Counted from the stretch's first letter, positions 9,390-18,157 are shown. The stretch is 64,000 bases of DNA from CAVVSD01 sp963750895 (GCA_963750895.1 CAVVSD010000008.1:434001-498000), one strand, 5' to 3'. The notes: generated by a model not told the origin, from the letters alone. Program-made: numbers and translations.

Positions 9390-9680
9390 GTGAGCTTCGT
9401 GCGCGGCGAGAGCTCGAGGCCCGATCCCTCCGAGCAGTCCGGACGCCAGGTCATCCAGTGGCAGCGGGCGGCCCGGTCGACCCGCCTCGCGGATGCGACC
9501 CTGGCGTGCGCGCAGTGCGACGCGCCGGTCGCGATGGGCCCCGGGCGGCTCACGCTGAGCGACGCGATGACCTGCCCGTTCTGCGGTCACCACGCTCCCG
9601 TCCGCGACTTCGTCTCGCTCGCGCTGCCGACCCGCGCGACGCGGGTCGTCATCCGGGTCGGCATCGTCGGCGAGCGCTGA
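9390..9680 (+). CDS. small zinc-ribbon protein, function unknown
   Basis: A 96-residue basic protein with two CxxC knuckles: CAQC at about residue 40 and CPFC at about residue 62, a classic zinc-ribbon spacing. The GTG start is supported by a TANNNT -10 box (TAGACT) seven bases upstream, which overlaps the cbtA stop and suggests a leaderless transcript. A single zinc ribbon with no other domain could bind nucleic acid or a protein partner. Its TGA is separated from the convergent monooxygenase TGA by one base (TGACTCA). Confidence 0.7.
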   Translation: MSFVRGESSRPDPSEQSGRQVIQWQRAARSTRLADATLACAQCDAPVAMGPGRLTLSDAMTCPFCGHHAPVRDFVSLALPTRATRVVIRVGIVGER

Positions 9681-9681
9681 C

Positions 9682-11514
9682 TCAGCGCGCCTCGAGCAGG
9701 ACGCCGTCGAGGAAGCCCGCCAGCTCCTCGTGCGCGTCCAGCGGCAGCACGTCCGCGACGTACCCGTCGGGACGCACGACGATGGCGCAGCCGCGACGGT
9801 CGACGCCGCGCAGGTCGAAGATGTCCGCCTCCCGCGGGTCGGGACAGAACGCCTTCTCGTAGTCGACGAGGCCGAAGACGCCCTTCCGCGGCAGGAGCGC
9901 CGGTGGCAGCGCGTCGACGTCCAGCTCGCGGTGGGCCTGCTGGAAGACGGCGCGCAGGTCGATGACGGCGTCCGGGTCGGCGCCCGCCGGCGTGAACCGG
10001 CCCACGACCGGCTCCAGGAGCTCGCACAGCGCGCGGACGCGCGTGCCCTCCGCGTCGGCGAAGACGTAGACGCGCCAGGCGCCGTCGGCCCGGGCGACGT
10101 GGCCGAGCTCGACGGGCTTGGCGTCGGCGAGTCGCAGGACGGGCGCGGAGTGGAAGCGCATCCCGACCGGGAACCCCTCCGCGAGGTGCTGGTGCGTCGC
10201 CTCGGCCGTGATCATCGAGGGGGCGTAGCGCGTCGCGACGCCCGCGGTGAAGCGGCCCTGCGCGACGAAGTACCGCTGGAACTCCTCCGGGTCGACGGCC
10301 TCCGCGCGACCGGTGAAGAGCCTGGAGAACTCGCGGTCGAAGTCGATGAGCTCCTGCGCGACGGCCTGGCGCTCCGTCGAGTAGGTGCGCAGCAGCTCCG
10401 GCCTCGCCCGTCCGCGCAGGACGGCACCCAGCTTCCACCCGAGGTTGTATGCGTCGGCCATCGACACGTTCATGCCCTGACCCGCCTTCGCGCTGTGCGT
10501 GTGGCAGGCGTCGCCGGCGATGAAGACCCTGGGGTCGGCCGCGTCGTCGAACGCGTCGCAGAGCCGCTGGCCGATCTCGTACACCGACCACCACCCCACG
10601 TCCTTCACCTCGAACTCGTAGGGGCTCAGGATCCGGTTGGCCACCGTCGCGAGCTTCTCCGGCGTGACGCTGCGGTCGTCGAGCATCTCGCGATCGTCGA
10701 TCTCGTCGAGCTCGAGGTAGACGCGGACGAGGTAGCCGCCCTCCCGCGGGATGAACAGGAGGTTGCCCTTCGGCGAGGAGACGGCGCACTTCAGGCGGAT
10801 GTCCGGGAAGTCGGTGACGGCGAGGACGTCCATCACGCCCCAGTGCTCGTCCGTCGCGTCGCCCTTCAGCTCACGGCCGATCGCGGACCGGATGGCGCTG
10901 CGCGAGCCGTCGCAGCCGACGACGTACCGCGCCCGGATGGTCGAGGTCTCCTCCGGGCTGCCCGTGTGCTGCAGCGTGACCGTCACCGGGCCGTCCTCGC
11001 CGATCTCGACGCCCGTCGCATGGAGGCCGTAGAACGGCGTCAGCCGGGCCGCCGAGCGCTCCATGTGGTCGCGGAGGTACGCGAGCATCCGCGCCTGGTT
11101 GACGATGACGTGCGGGAACTCCGACAGCCCGTCCTCGACGTCCTGGACGCGGCCGGTGCGGACGATCCGGTCGGGGTCGTCGGCGTCGGCCCGCCAGAAG
11201 CTCGTCTCGTTGACCCAGTAGGCCTCCCGCAGCAGACGGTCGGCGAGGCCGAACGCCTCGAACATCTCCACGGTCCTGCAGGCCACGCCGTCCGCCTGCC
11301 CGACCTCGAGCGGCCCGTCCCTGCGATCGACGATCACGGTCCTCAGCTCGGGGAAGTTCGCGAGCTGCGCAGCGAGGACCAGGCCGGCGGGACCACATCC
11401 GACGATGAGGACGTCGGCCTCCTCCGGGAGGCCCGGGGCCCGTTCGGCGACGGACGGGTGGGGATGCTCGACGAGCGGGTCGCCCGTCTCGTAGCCGTTG
11501 AGATGGAACTGCAT
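9682..11514 (-). CDS. FAD-dependent aromatic monooxygenase (phenol 2-monooxygenase type)
   Basis: A 610-residue group A flavoprotein hydroxylase. Motifs: Rossmann GxGxxG in VLIVGCGPAGLVLAAQL (about residue 35), the DG motif VVGCDGSRSAIR (about residue 210), and the GD motif RVFIAGDACHTHSAKAGQG (about residue 345) followed by MNVSMADAYNLGWKL. The C-terminal region from about residue 430 is the thioredoxin-like domain of phenol 2-monooxygenase/3-hydroxybenzoate 4-hydroxylase (PHHY). It would hydroxylate a phenolic ring with NADPH and O2. The exact substrate is not readable. Confidence 0.9.
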   Translation of the reverse strand: MQFHLNGYETGDPLVEHPHPSVAERAPGLPEEADVLIVGCGPAGLVLAAQLANFPELRTVIVDRRDGPLEVGQADGVACRTVEMFEAFGLADRLLREAYWVNETSFWRADADDPDRIVRTGRVQDVEDGLSEFPHVIVNQARMLAYLRDHMERSAARLTPFYGLHATGVEIGEDGPVTVTLQHTGSPEETSTIRARYVVGCDGSRSAIRSAIGRELKGDATDEHWGVMDVLAVTDFPDIRLKCAVSSPKGNLLFIPREGGYLVRVYLELDEIDDREMLDDRSVTPEKLATVANRILSPYEFEVKDVGWWSVYEIGQRLCDAFDDAADPRVFIAGDACHTHSAKAGQGMNVSMADAYNLGWKLGAVLRGRARPELLRTYSTERQAVAQELIDFDREFSRLFTGRAEAVDPEEFQRYFVAQGRFTAGVATRYAPSMITAEATHQHLAEGFPVGMRFHSAPVLRLADAKPVELGHVARADGAWRVYVFADAEGTRVRALCELLEPVVGRFTPAGADPDAVIDLRAVFQQAHRELDVDALPPALLPRKGVFGLVDYEKAFCPDPREADIFDLRGVDRRGCAIVVRPDGYVADVLPLDAHEELAGFLDGVLLEAR

Positions 11515-11548
11515 GGTCCCGCGTTCCTTCCCACGGAGAGCCGAGGCG

Positions 11549-11554
11549 TAGCGT
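11549..11554 (+). promoter_or_regulatory. -10 box TAGCGT, leaderless start of the fusion gene
   Basis: TAGCGT ends seven bases before the GTG at 11562, and no SD is present. The 47-base gap also serves the divergent monooxygenase, whose own SD-like GGAAGGAAC is on the other strand. Confidence 0.45.
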
Positions 11555-11561
11555 CCCCCAC

Positions 11562-13253
11562 GTGAACCCGTCGTCGGAACTGCGCATCGGACTCGGGTGC
11601 ATGCGCCTGCCGGCCGATGGGGACGCGACGATCGCCGCCGCGGTCGACGCCGGCGTGACCGTGTTCGACACCGCGCGCGCGTACGGCGACAACGAGCGGC
11701 TGGTCGCCCGCGCGCTGCGGAGCTGCGGCGCGGAGCGGAACGCACGCGTCGTGACCAAGGGAGGCATGACACGACCGGCGGGAGGCTGGGTGCCGGACGG
11801 GCGCGCGAAGGCGATCCTCGCCGACTGCGAGGCGAGCCTCGCTGCGCTGGACGGCCTGGACATCGATCTCTACCTCATCCACGCCCCGGATCCCCGGACG
11901 CCCTGGCGCACCTCGGTCCGCGCGCTCGCCCGGCTCGTCGACGAGGGGCTCGTGCGGCGGGTCGGCGTCTCGAACGTGAACCGGGACCAGCTCGACGAGG
12001 CGCTCGCGCTCGCCCCGATCTCCGCCGTGCAGGTCGCTCTGAGCGTGCTCGACGACCGCGCGCTGCGCGGCGGCGTCGTGGAGCGCTGCGCCGAGGCCGG
12101 CGTGGCGGTGATCGCGCACTCCCCGCTCGGCGGCCCGCGCGGCGTCCGGACGCTCGGTCGCCGACCGGCGCTGACCGATGTCGCGGCCGCGCACGACGTG
12201 TCGCCGCACCAGGTCGCGCTCGCGTGGCTCCTCGACCTGTCGCCCGCGGTGATCGCGATCCCCGGAGCGCGTCGCCCGGAGACCGCGCGGTCCGCGGCGG
12301 CCGCGGCGACGCTCCGCCTCGACGCCGAGGAGCGCGCCGCGCTCGCCCGTGCGTTCGGCGGGCTGCGCCCGGCCCCCGCCGAGCCGCCCACCGCGTCCGG
12401 CGATGCCGAGGTGGTCGTCGTCATGGGCATCCCGGGCGCCGGGAAGAGCCGCATCGCCGAGGACCTCGTCGACCGCGGCTACGTCCGCCTGAACCGCGAC
12501 GAGCGCGGGGGCTCCCTCCGGGAGCTGGCGGACGCGCTCGAGGAAGGGCTCGCGTCGGGCGTCCGGCGGGTCGTGCTCGACAACACCTACCTGACGCGCG
12601 CGGCGCGAAGCCACGTGATCGACGCCGCGCGCCGGCACGGGCTCCCGGCGCGGTGCGTCTGGCTGGACACGCCGCTCGCCCAGGCCCAGGTCAACCTCGT
12701 CGAGCGGGTGCTCGACCGCGCCGGCTCGCTCCCGAGCCCCGACGAGCTGCGCGTCCTGGCGCGTCGCGGCGACGGCGTGCTCACGCCGACGTCGCAGATG
12801 CGCGCCCGGCGCGAGCTCGAGCCGCCCTCCGAGGACGAGGGATGGTCCGCGCTGGAGCAGGCGCCGTTCGCGCGGACACCGCGGTCTCCGGACGGCTCGG
12901 CAGGCGTGTTCGTCGCGGCCGCCGCCCTGGACGCGGCGGGCTGGAGGGACGAGGTGGACCCCAGCGCACCGCACCTGCTGTTCGACTGGCGGCCGGACGG
13001 CGATCCCGGCGCGCTCGCCCCGGCGGTCGCCGAGCTGGCGGCGGAGGTCTCCGGTCCGGTCGAGGGGGCGCTGTGCCCACACCCCGGCGGACCGCCGAGC
13101 TGCTGGTGCCGGCCGCCGCTCCCCGGGCTGCCCCTGGCGTTCGCACGGGCGCACGGGGTCGAGCCGTCGCGCTCGGTCCTCGTCGGCGTCAGCGCAGCCC
13201 ACCGCACGCTGGCGACGACGCTCGGCGCCCGGTTCGTGAACGCCGCGGGTTGA
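11562..13253 (+). CDS. aldo/keto reductase fused to P-loop kinase and partial HAD phosphatase domain
   Basis: A 563-residue three-part protein. Residues 1-275 form a complete aldo/keto reductase with its tetrad: D36 and Y41 (FDTARAYGD), K66 (VVTKGG) and H107 (LIHAPDP). From about 283 a P-loop kinase begins, with Walker A GIPGAGKSR (288-296), then VLDNTYLTRAARSHVIDAAR, as in polynucleotide-kinase-like enzymes. Near 505 the zinc motif CPHPGGPPSCWC plus RPPLPG and SVLVGVSAAH matches the C-terminal half of HisB-N/GmhB-type HAD phosphatases, but the catalytic Asp of GDS is Val here and no N-terminal DxD half is evident. GTG start behind a TAGCGT box. Confidence 0.87.
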   Translation: MNPSSELRIGLGCMRLPADGDATIAAAVDAGVTVFDTARAYGDNERLVARALRSCGAERNARVVTKGGMTRPAGGWVPDGRAKAILADCEASLAALDGLDIDLYLIHAPDPRTPWRTSVRALARLVDEGLVRRVGVSNVNRDQLDEALALAPISAVQVALSVLDDRALRGGVVERCAEAGVAVIAHSPLGGPRGVRTLGRRPALTDVAAAHDVSPHQVALAWLLDLSPAVIAIPGARRPETARSAAAAATLRLDAEERAALARAFGGLRPAPAEPPTASGDAEVVVVMGIPGAGKSRIAEDLVDRGYVRLNRDERGGSLRELADALEEGLASGVRRVVLDNTYLTRAARSHVIDAARRHGLPARCVWLDTPLAQAQVNLVERVLDRAGSLPSPDELRVLARRGDGVLTPTSQMRARRELEPPSEDEGWSALEQAPFARTPRSPDGSAGVFVAAAALDAAGWRDEVDPSAPHLLFDWRPDGDPGALAPAVAELAAEVSGPVEGALCPHPGGPPSCWCRPPLPGLPLAFARAHGVEPSRSVLVGVSAAHRTLATTLGARFVNAAG

Positions 13254-13274
13254 CGTCTGATCTACTCCGCCGGG

Positions 13275-14693
13275 ATGCGGCTCGACGAGTACTCGGCCCA
13301 CGACGCGGTGGGCCTGCGGGACCTGCTCCGCGCCGGCGACGTCAGCGAGGCGGAGCTGGTGGCGGCCGCGCGCGAGGCGATCGGTGCGGTCGACGGAACG
13401 CTGAACGCGCTGGCGATGCCGTTGTTCGACGCACCGCTGGACCACGCCGCCGACGGGCCGTTCGCCGGCGTCCCGTTCCTCATCAAGAACTCCGGCCCGG
13501 TCGCGGAGGGCGTCCCCTTCACGATGGGGAGCGACCTCTTCGAGGGCGCCGTCGCGCCCTGCGACCTGGAGATCATGCGCCGGTTCCGCGCCGCCGGGCT
13601 GGCGACGCTCGGCGTCACGAACGTGCCCGAGATGGTCATCAGCTTCGCGACCGAGTCGCGCCGCCACGGCATCACGCGCAACCCGTGGGATCCCGAGCGG
13701 GGCGCCGGAGGCTCCAGCGGCGGCTCGGCGGCGCTCGTCGCGGCCGGCTGCGTGCCCGTGGCGCACGGCAACGACGGCGCCGGCTCCATCCGCATCCCCG
13801 CGTCGTGCTGCGGGCTGGTCGGCCTGAAGCCGAGCCGCGGGCGCACGCCCGCAGGCCCACACGAGACCGAGCTGCTGTTCGGCATGGCGTACGAGTTCGC
13901 CCTCGCGCGGACCGTGCGCGACGTGGCGCACCTGCTCGACGCGGTGCAGGGCGCCGGCGTCGGCGACAAGGTCATGGCGATCCCGCCGGTCAGGCCGTAC
14001 GCCGACGAGGTCGGTGCCCCGCCTCCCCGGCTGCGCGTCGCCCTCGCCACCACCGCCTTCTCCGGGGTCCCCGTCGATCCGGAGTGCGCGGGGGCCGCGC
14101 AGGCGGTCGCCACGCACCTGGCCGGCGCAGGTCACGAGGTGACCGATGCGAGCCCGGCCATCGACGCGGACCTCGTGCGGGAGGTCTACGACTCGATCAC
14201 GCTCGTCGCGCTCGCCGGGGTCCCCGAGATCGCCCCCGTGACGCCGGGCCCGGACACCGCCGAGGGCACGACGCTGGCCGCCTTCGAGCGCGCGCACACG
14301 CTCACCGCCGTGGAGATCGGCCGCGGCTTCCGCGCGTTCCATGCGGTCGCGCGAGCCGCGGCGCTGTTCTTCGAGCACCACGACCTGCTCGTCACGCCGA
14401 CCCTCGCCCATCCGCCGTGGGAGCACGGACGGCTCGAGTACGACCGCCCGGGCCGCTCCATGGGCAGCTGGATCGACGCGATCTTCGAGTACGGGCCGTT
14501 CACCGCGCCGTTCAACATCGGCGGGCAGCCCGCGATCAGCGTGCCGACCGGCCAGAGCGCGGACGGCCTGCCCATCGGCGTGCAGATCGTCGCCGCGCAC
14601 GGCCGCGAGGACCTGCTGTTCCGGGTCGCCGCGCAGCTCGAGGAGGCGCTGCCGTGGGCCGGCCGGCGCCCCCGGGTGCACGCCGCCGCGTAG
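13275..14693 (+). CDS. amidase signature family enzyme
   Basis: A 472-residue amidase (GatA/fatty-acid amide hydrolase fold) that hydrolyses an amide bond using the Ser-cisSer-Lys triad. Lys is in FLIKNSGP (about residue 71), the cis-Ser in GAGGSSGGSAAL (about 148) and the nucleophile in GAGSIRIPAS (about 172). The Gly/Ser-rich stretch and SRGRTPAGP are family marks. There are no GatB/GatC partners nearby, so it is a catabolic or detoxifying amidase rather than a tRNA amidotransferase. It lies 21 bases after the fusion gene and may share its transcript. Confidence 0.92.
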   Translation: MRLDEYSAHDAVGLRDLLRAGDVSEAELVAAAREAIGAVDGTLNALAMPLFDAPLDHAADGPFAGVPFLIKNSGPVAEGVPFTMGSDLFEGAVAPCDLEIMRRFRAAGLATLGVTNVPEMVISFATESRRHGITRNPWDPERGAGGSSGGSAALVAAGCVPVAHGNDGAGSIRIPASCCGLVGLKPSRGRTPAGPHETELLFGMAYEFALARTVRDVAHLLDAVQGAGVGDKVMAIPPVRPYADEVGAPPPRLRVALATTAFSGVPVDPECAGAAQAVATHLAGAGHEVTDASPAIDADLVREVYDSITLVALAGVPEIAPVTPGPDTAEGTTLAAFERAHTLTAVEIGRGFRAFHAVARAAALFFEHHDLLVTPTLAHPPWEHGRLEYDRPGRSMGSWIDAIFEYGPFTAPFNIGGQPAISVPTGQSADGLPIGVQIVAAHGREDLLFRVAAQLEEALPWAGRRPRVHAAA

Positions 14694-14696
14694 CCG

Positions 14697-15827
14697 TCAG
14701 GCAGGGAGCGTGAACGAGAAGGCGCTGCCGCCGCCCTCGACCGGCTCGACCCAGATGACGCCGTCGTGCGCCTCCACGACGCGGCGGCAGACCGCGAGGC
14801 CGATCCCGCTGCCGTCGGGCGCGCCGCTCACGCGCGAGAACATGTCGAAGATGCGCGTCGCCTGATCGGGATCGACGCCGATGCCGTTGTCGCGCACGGT
14901 GATGACCCACTCGTCGTCGCGGCGCCGCGCGGAGACGTCGATCGCCGGCGGCTGCTCGCCGCGGAACTTGACCGCGTTGCCGATGAGGTTCTGCAGGACG
15001 CGGCGCAGGTGGCGCGGATCGCCGTCGACGACGGGCAGCGAGTCGCTGTGCAGTCTCGCTCCCGCGTCCGCGAGCTGCGGGCGGAGGTCCTCGCCGACCT
15101 GATCCAGCAGCGCGCCGAGGTCGATCCGCTCGCGGCGCAGCTCGCCCACGCGCGAGTACGACAGCACGCCGTCGATGAGCTCGTGGGCCCGCTCCGTCGT
15201 CTCGCGCAGGAGCCGGAGCACCTCGGCCGAGGGCGGCTCCTCGGCGCGTCGCTCCAGCATGGAGACCAGGTGGGCGATGCCGATGACCGGCTCGCGCAGG
15301 TCGTGGGCCACGAGGTCGGCGAAGTTGCGCAGCTCGGCCTCGTTGCGGCGCTGCTCGGTGATGTCCGTGAGCACGATGAGCAGCCCGCCGCCGAGGCGCG
15401 CGACGCGCTGCATGTACGTGCCGAGCATGTAGCCGTCGCCGAACGGGGTGTCGTAGACGATCTCGCGGACCCACGACCGCCCGGTCTCGCAGACGCCGAC
15501 CCACTCGGTGAACGCGCGGCTGCCGCGCATGCGCGGGAGGGCCTCCAGCAGCGTGTAGCGATCGCGGGTCGCCGCGGGCAGGCGGAAGCTGCGCAGCATC
15601 TTGGGGTTGCCGTAGCCCAGCGCGAAGTCGACGATCTCTCCCGACGCGCCGCGCAGCGGCCACACGATGCCGATCGCGTCCGGGAAGCCCTCGAGGAGCG
15701 CGCGGAAGCCGGCGGCACCCTGCGCCCCCAGCAGCGCCTCGAGCCTCGGATCGGCTCCCCACCGCTCCGGCTCGGCGTCGGAGCCCGGCTCGCTCACGTG
15801 GCCCAGCATAGATCGCACCGACGTCAT
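14697..15827 (-). CDS. PAS-domain sensor histidine kinase
   Basis: A 376-residue cytoplasmic histidine kinase. A PAS-like sensor spans about residues 25-150 (ending VLTDITEQRRNEAELRNF). The dimerisation helix carries the phospho-accepting His in DLVAHDLREPVIGIAHL, and the HATPase domain shows N-box LQNLIGNAVKF, G1 DNGIGV, F-box IFDMFSRV and G2 GSGIGLAVC. The H-box and short linkers resemble phytochrome-like kinases. The ATG at 15827 overlaps the stop of the 7-TM gene upstream (ATGA). No response regulator gene adjoins it, so its partner lies elsewhere. Confidence 0.9.
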   Translation of the reverse strand: MTSVRSMLGHVSEPGSDAEPERWGADPRLEALLGAQGAAGFRALLEGFPDAIGIVWPLRGASGEIVDFALGYGNPKMLRSFRLPAATRDRYTLLEALPRMRGSRAFTEWVGVCETGRSWVREIVYDTPFGDGYMLGTYMQRVARLGGGLLIVLTDITEQRRNEAELRNFADLVAHDLREPVIGIAHLVSMLERRAEEPPSAEVLRLLRETTERAHELIDGVLSYSRVGELRRERIDLGALLDQVGEDLRPQLADAGARLHSDSLPVVDGDPRHLRRVLQNLIGNAVKFRGEQPPAIDVSARRRDDEWVITVRDNGIGVDPDQATRIFDMFSRVSGAPDGSGIGLAVCRRVVEAHDGVIWVEPVEGGGSAFSFTLPA

Positions 15828-16429
15828 CGCACGAGGGCCGATGTCGGGGCGGTGACGTCGCGCGCCCGCGCCACCAGGATCAGCAGCGCGAGCGCGCCGT
15901 TGACCAGGCAGTAGTAGACGGGATACAGCAGCAGCGAGGCGTCGAGCGCCCCGACGGCGCCGGCCGCGAGGCCGCCCCCGACGCTGGCCAGCGCGAACGT
16001 GACGAGCGTCTCGGACTCCGGCTCGCGGTAGGTCTTGGGCACCATCAGCGCCGCGGCGAGGACGTCCGCGACGATCACGCAGCCGGTCGCCACCAGCGGC
16101 TCCCCGGCGAGGAGCCACGCGACCACGCCCCCTCCGGCGATCGCGATGAGCAGTCGATCCGTGCGGCTCAGCCCGCCGACGCCCCAGCGGATGGACAGCA
16201 CGAAGATGCCGCAGGTGAGCACGGCCTGGACCGCCGCCATGACCAGGCTCCACGACGCGCCGTCGGCGTACTGGGACAGGCACACGACCACCGCCAGCAC
16301 GCCCCAGATGAGCCACGTCCCCCGGTGCGGCCGCGTCGCCCCGCGCAGCGTGTCGCGCACGTAGGGGATCGTGTCCGCCACCCCGATCGCGGCGGCCAGG
16401 AGACCGAGGATCGCCGCGTGGTCGGTCAT
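15824..16429 (-). CDS. seven-helix integral membrane protein, possibly PQ-loop/SWEET-like
   Basis: A 201-residue hydrophobic protein with seven likely membrane segments, short loops and the motif TIPYVRDTLRG next to RPHRGTWLIWG near the first loop. Seven helices and a Pro-Tyr-containing first helix recall PQ-loop (SWEET/MtN3) transporters, but the match is too weak to name a substrate. It is coupled to both neighbours: its ATG overlaps the AdoMetDC-like stop and its TGA overlaps the kinase start. This suggests a sensing or transport unit formed by the three products. Confidence 0.65.
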   Translation of the reverse strand: MTDHAAILGLLAAAIGVADTIPYVRDTLRGATRPHRGTWLIWGVLAVVVCLSQYADGASWSLVMAAVQAVLTCGIFVLSIRWGVGGLSRTDRLLIAIAGGGVVAWLLAGEPLVATGCVIVADVLAAALMVPKTYREPESETLVTFALASVGGGLAAGAVGALDASLLLYPVYYCLVNGALALLILVARARDVTAPTSALVR

Positions 16430-16812
16430 CGCTCCAGCAGCGTCACGGTCGACGTGCCGCCGAAGTGCGCGCGGACGACCTCGGCGACGACCTCGCCGTC
16501 GAACGCGCGGCACGAGAAGACGTCGACGAAGCAGCGACCGCCCATCTCGTCGGCGTGGACGGTGATCGAGCTCGTCTCGATGAACTGCAGCGCCGACCAG
16601 CCCTCGAGCGCGCCGACGCCGAAGCGCTCGATCAGCAGCGGCCCGTGGGCGCGCATGCCGATGGCCTCGATGATCGCCGGCACGCACCGGCGGATGGTGT
16701 CCGGATCGGCGAGCCGCGCGCGGTCGCCGTCGTGGAGGTCGACCGCGGCGAGCATCCCCCAGGGCTCGGTGGCGGGCTGCTCGGGGTCGGGAGCCTTCGT
16801 CGTCGTCTGCAT
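16426..16812 (-). CDS. S-adenosylmethionine decarboxylase-like protein (SpeH fold)
   Basis: A 128-residue protein matching the prokaryotic AdoMetDC fold: WGMLAAVDLHDGD start, ALQFIETSSITVHADE around the self-cleavage site and CFVDVFSCRAFD, the last equal to the family's LDIFTCG-type strand. Active enzymes cleave before a serine (E-S-H) to make the pyruvoyl cofactor. Here the site reads E-T-S-S-I, so a serine is present but its flanking residues differ, and activity is uncertain. Known role: decarboxylated AdoMet for spermidine synthesis, but no spermidine synthase is nearby. An SD-like GAGGAGA precedes the ATG. First gene of the operon with the 7-TM protein and kinase. Confidence 0.65.
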   Translation of the reverse strand: MQTTTKAPDPEQPATEPWGMLAAVDLHDGDRARLADPDTIRRCVPAIIEAIGMRAHGPLLIERFGVGALEGWSALQFIETSSITVHADEMGGRCFVDVFSCRAFDGEVVAEVVRAHFGGTSTVTLLER

Positions 16813-16832
16813 GCGGGCAGGCTCTCCTCAGC

Positions 16833-16865
16833 CGCTTGCAGAGCGCTTGCATTTCGCTTACAGCG
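16833..16865. promoter_or_regulatory. three 11-bp direct repeats CGCTTRCA, likely operator
   Basis: CGCTTGCA begins at 16833 and again at 16844, and CGCTTACA at 16855. The spacing is exactly 11 bp, one helical turn, so all three units face the same side. They lie in the 103-base gap between two divergent operons. Direct repeats with 11-bp period are the usual binding layout of OmpR/PhoB-family response regulators. Which operon is controlled cannot be seen. Confidence 0.6.
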
Positions 16866-16915
16866 AGCCGGCGCGTATCTGGTACGTTCGGCTCCGGTTT
16901 CGAGGAGGAGCTGCC

Positions 16916-18157
16916 ATGCAGGTGCAAGCCGGTCTCGGGACCCCTGAGGCGTCACGTTCGGGTCGGGTGCACGTTCTCGGCGCCGGTCCGGTCGGTCTCC
17001 TGCTGACGGCGCTGCTCCAGCCGATGGATGGGCTGTCGGTGCATCTGTACGAGAAGCGCCGCGCGTACACGCGCACCCGGATGGTCCGGCTCGCCGAGTA
17101 CCTCGTCGCCGACTCGACCGAGGGCTACCGCGCCGACAACTTCGACGGCGACAACATCGAGGCCGTGTTCGATCCGGCGGAGCTCTTGGACGGGCTCGCG
17201 TTCAAGGCGACCATCCCCTCCGACCTCATGGCACTCCTCACCGAGTGGGTGCAGGGGTTCTGCCCGCTCAACGAGATCGAGCAGTCCATCAGCGACCTGA
17301 TCGACGCGCGCACCTCGCATCCGGTCGAGCGGACCGCCGGCGTGCTGACCGCCGAGGACGCGCTGGCGATGGTCGAGCCCGGCGACATCGTGATCGACTG
17401 CACGGGCAGCAGATCCCTGCTGCGCGATCACCTGACGCTCGGCTCGGGCGACGTCGACCGGAGCGCGAACACGCTCAGCTTCGTGTTCGAGCACGCGCTC
17501 GTCGTCACGTTCCTCTACGGCCAGACGTACGTCTGCAACGAGTACTGCAAGTACTACAAGAACGTCGAGAACCCGCGCTACAAGTTCATCCCGATGGTCC
17601 ATCGCGTGTGCCACGACGGGGCCGTCAGCCACGTCACGGGCATCGTCAGCATCAGCGCCGAGGAGTACGAGGCGATGCCGAAGCAGTTCGACGGGGAGTG
17701 GCTTCGCGAGAACTTCCCGGGCGTCGCCCAGTCGATGTACCGGTTCATCGACAAGGTCAAGGAGGAGACGAACGGCGAGCTCATCGGCGACCTCGAGGTC
17801 ATCCGGATCCCGCTCAACCTCTACCGCGCGCGCAACGTGACCAGCCGTCAGTGGGCCACCGCGGGCCCGAGCGACCATCCGCTCGCGACGACGCCGGTGT
17901 TCCTGACCGGCGACTCGGCCATCGGATCTCCGTACTTCCAGTCGATCTCGCTGGGCTTCGAGTGCGCGATGTACCTGGCGTCGCTCGTCGCGCAGCCCGA
18001 CCTGGCGCCGGGCGACATGCTCGATCGCTACGAGCAGTACATCTACAAGCAGTGGCTCCGCGTGTACATGCAGAGCAAGATGATCAAGAACAACAAGGAC
18101 CTGTTCCAGTCCCTCGACGACCCGGTCGCACTGCTGGACAAGCTGCACATCTACTAG
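16916..18157 (+). CDS. FAD-dependent oxidoreductase/monooxygenase-like protein
   Basis: A 413-residue flavoprotein. The N-terminal dinucleotide motif is VHVLGAGPVGLLLTALLQ (about residues 18-35), then LYEKRRAYTRTRMVRL with the acidic and Arg residues that close the FAD site. The second FAD motif is FLTGDSAIGSPYFQSISLGF near residue 335. The middle (YVCNEYCKYYKNVENPRYKF) is unusually rich in Tyr, Asn and Lys for this genome. The overall plan recalls tryptophan-halogenase or styrene-monooxygenase type proteins, but no family fits closely. A strong SD (CGAGGAGGAG) precedes the ATG. The peroxiredoxin fusion follows after 11 bases. Confidence 0.75.
   Translation: MQVQAGLGTPEASRSGRVHVLGAGPVGLLLTALLQPMDGLSVHLYEKRRAYTRTRMVRLAEYLVADSTEGYRADNFDGDNIEAVFDPAELLDGLAFKATIPSDLMALLTEWVQGFCPLNEIEQSISDLIDARTSHPVERTAGVLTAEDALAMVEPGDIVIDCTGSRSLLRDHLTLGSGDVDRSANTLSFVFEHALVVTFLYGQTYVCNEYCKYYKNVENPRYKFIPMVHRVCHDGAVSHVTGIVSISAEEYEAMPKQFDGEWLRENFPGVAQSMYRFIDKVKEETNGELIGDLEVIRIPLNLYRARNVTSRQWATAGPSDHPLATTPVFLTGDSAIGSPYFQSISLGFECAMYLASLVAQPDLAPGDMLDRYEQYIYKQWLRVYMQSKMIKNNKDLFQSLDDPVALLDKLHIY

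Noticed and set aside
11343..14681. Very long minus-strand open frame opposite the fusion and amidase genes
   Set aside because: It is a high-G+C shadow: composition is Arg/Gly/His-rich, there are no domain motifs, and both plus-strand genes beneath it have clear catalytic motifs.
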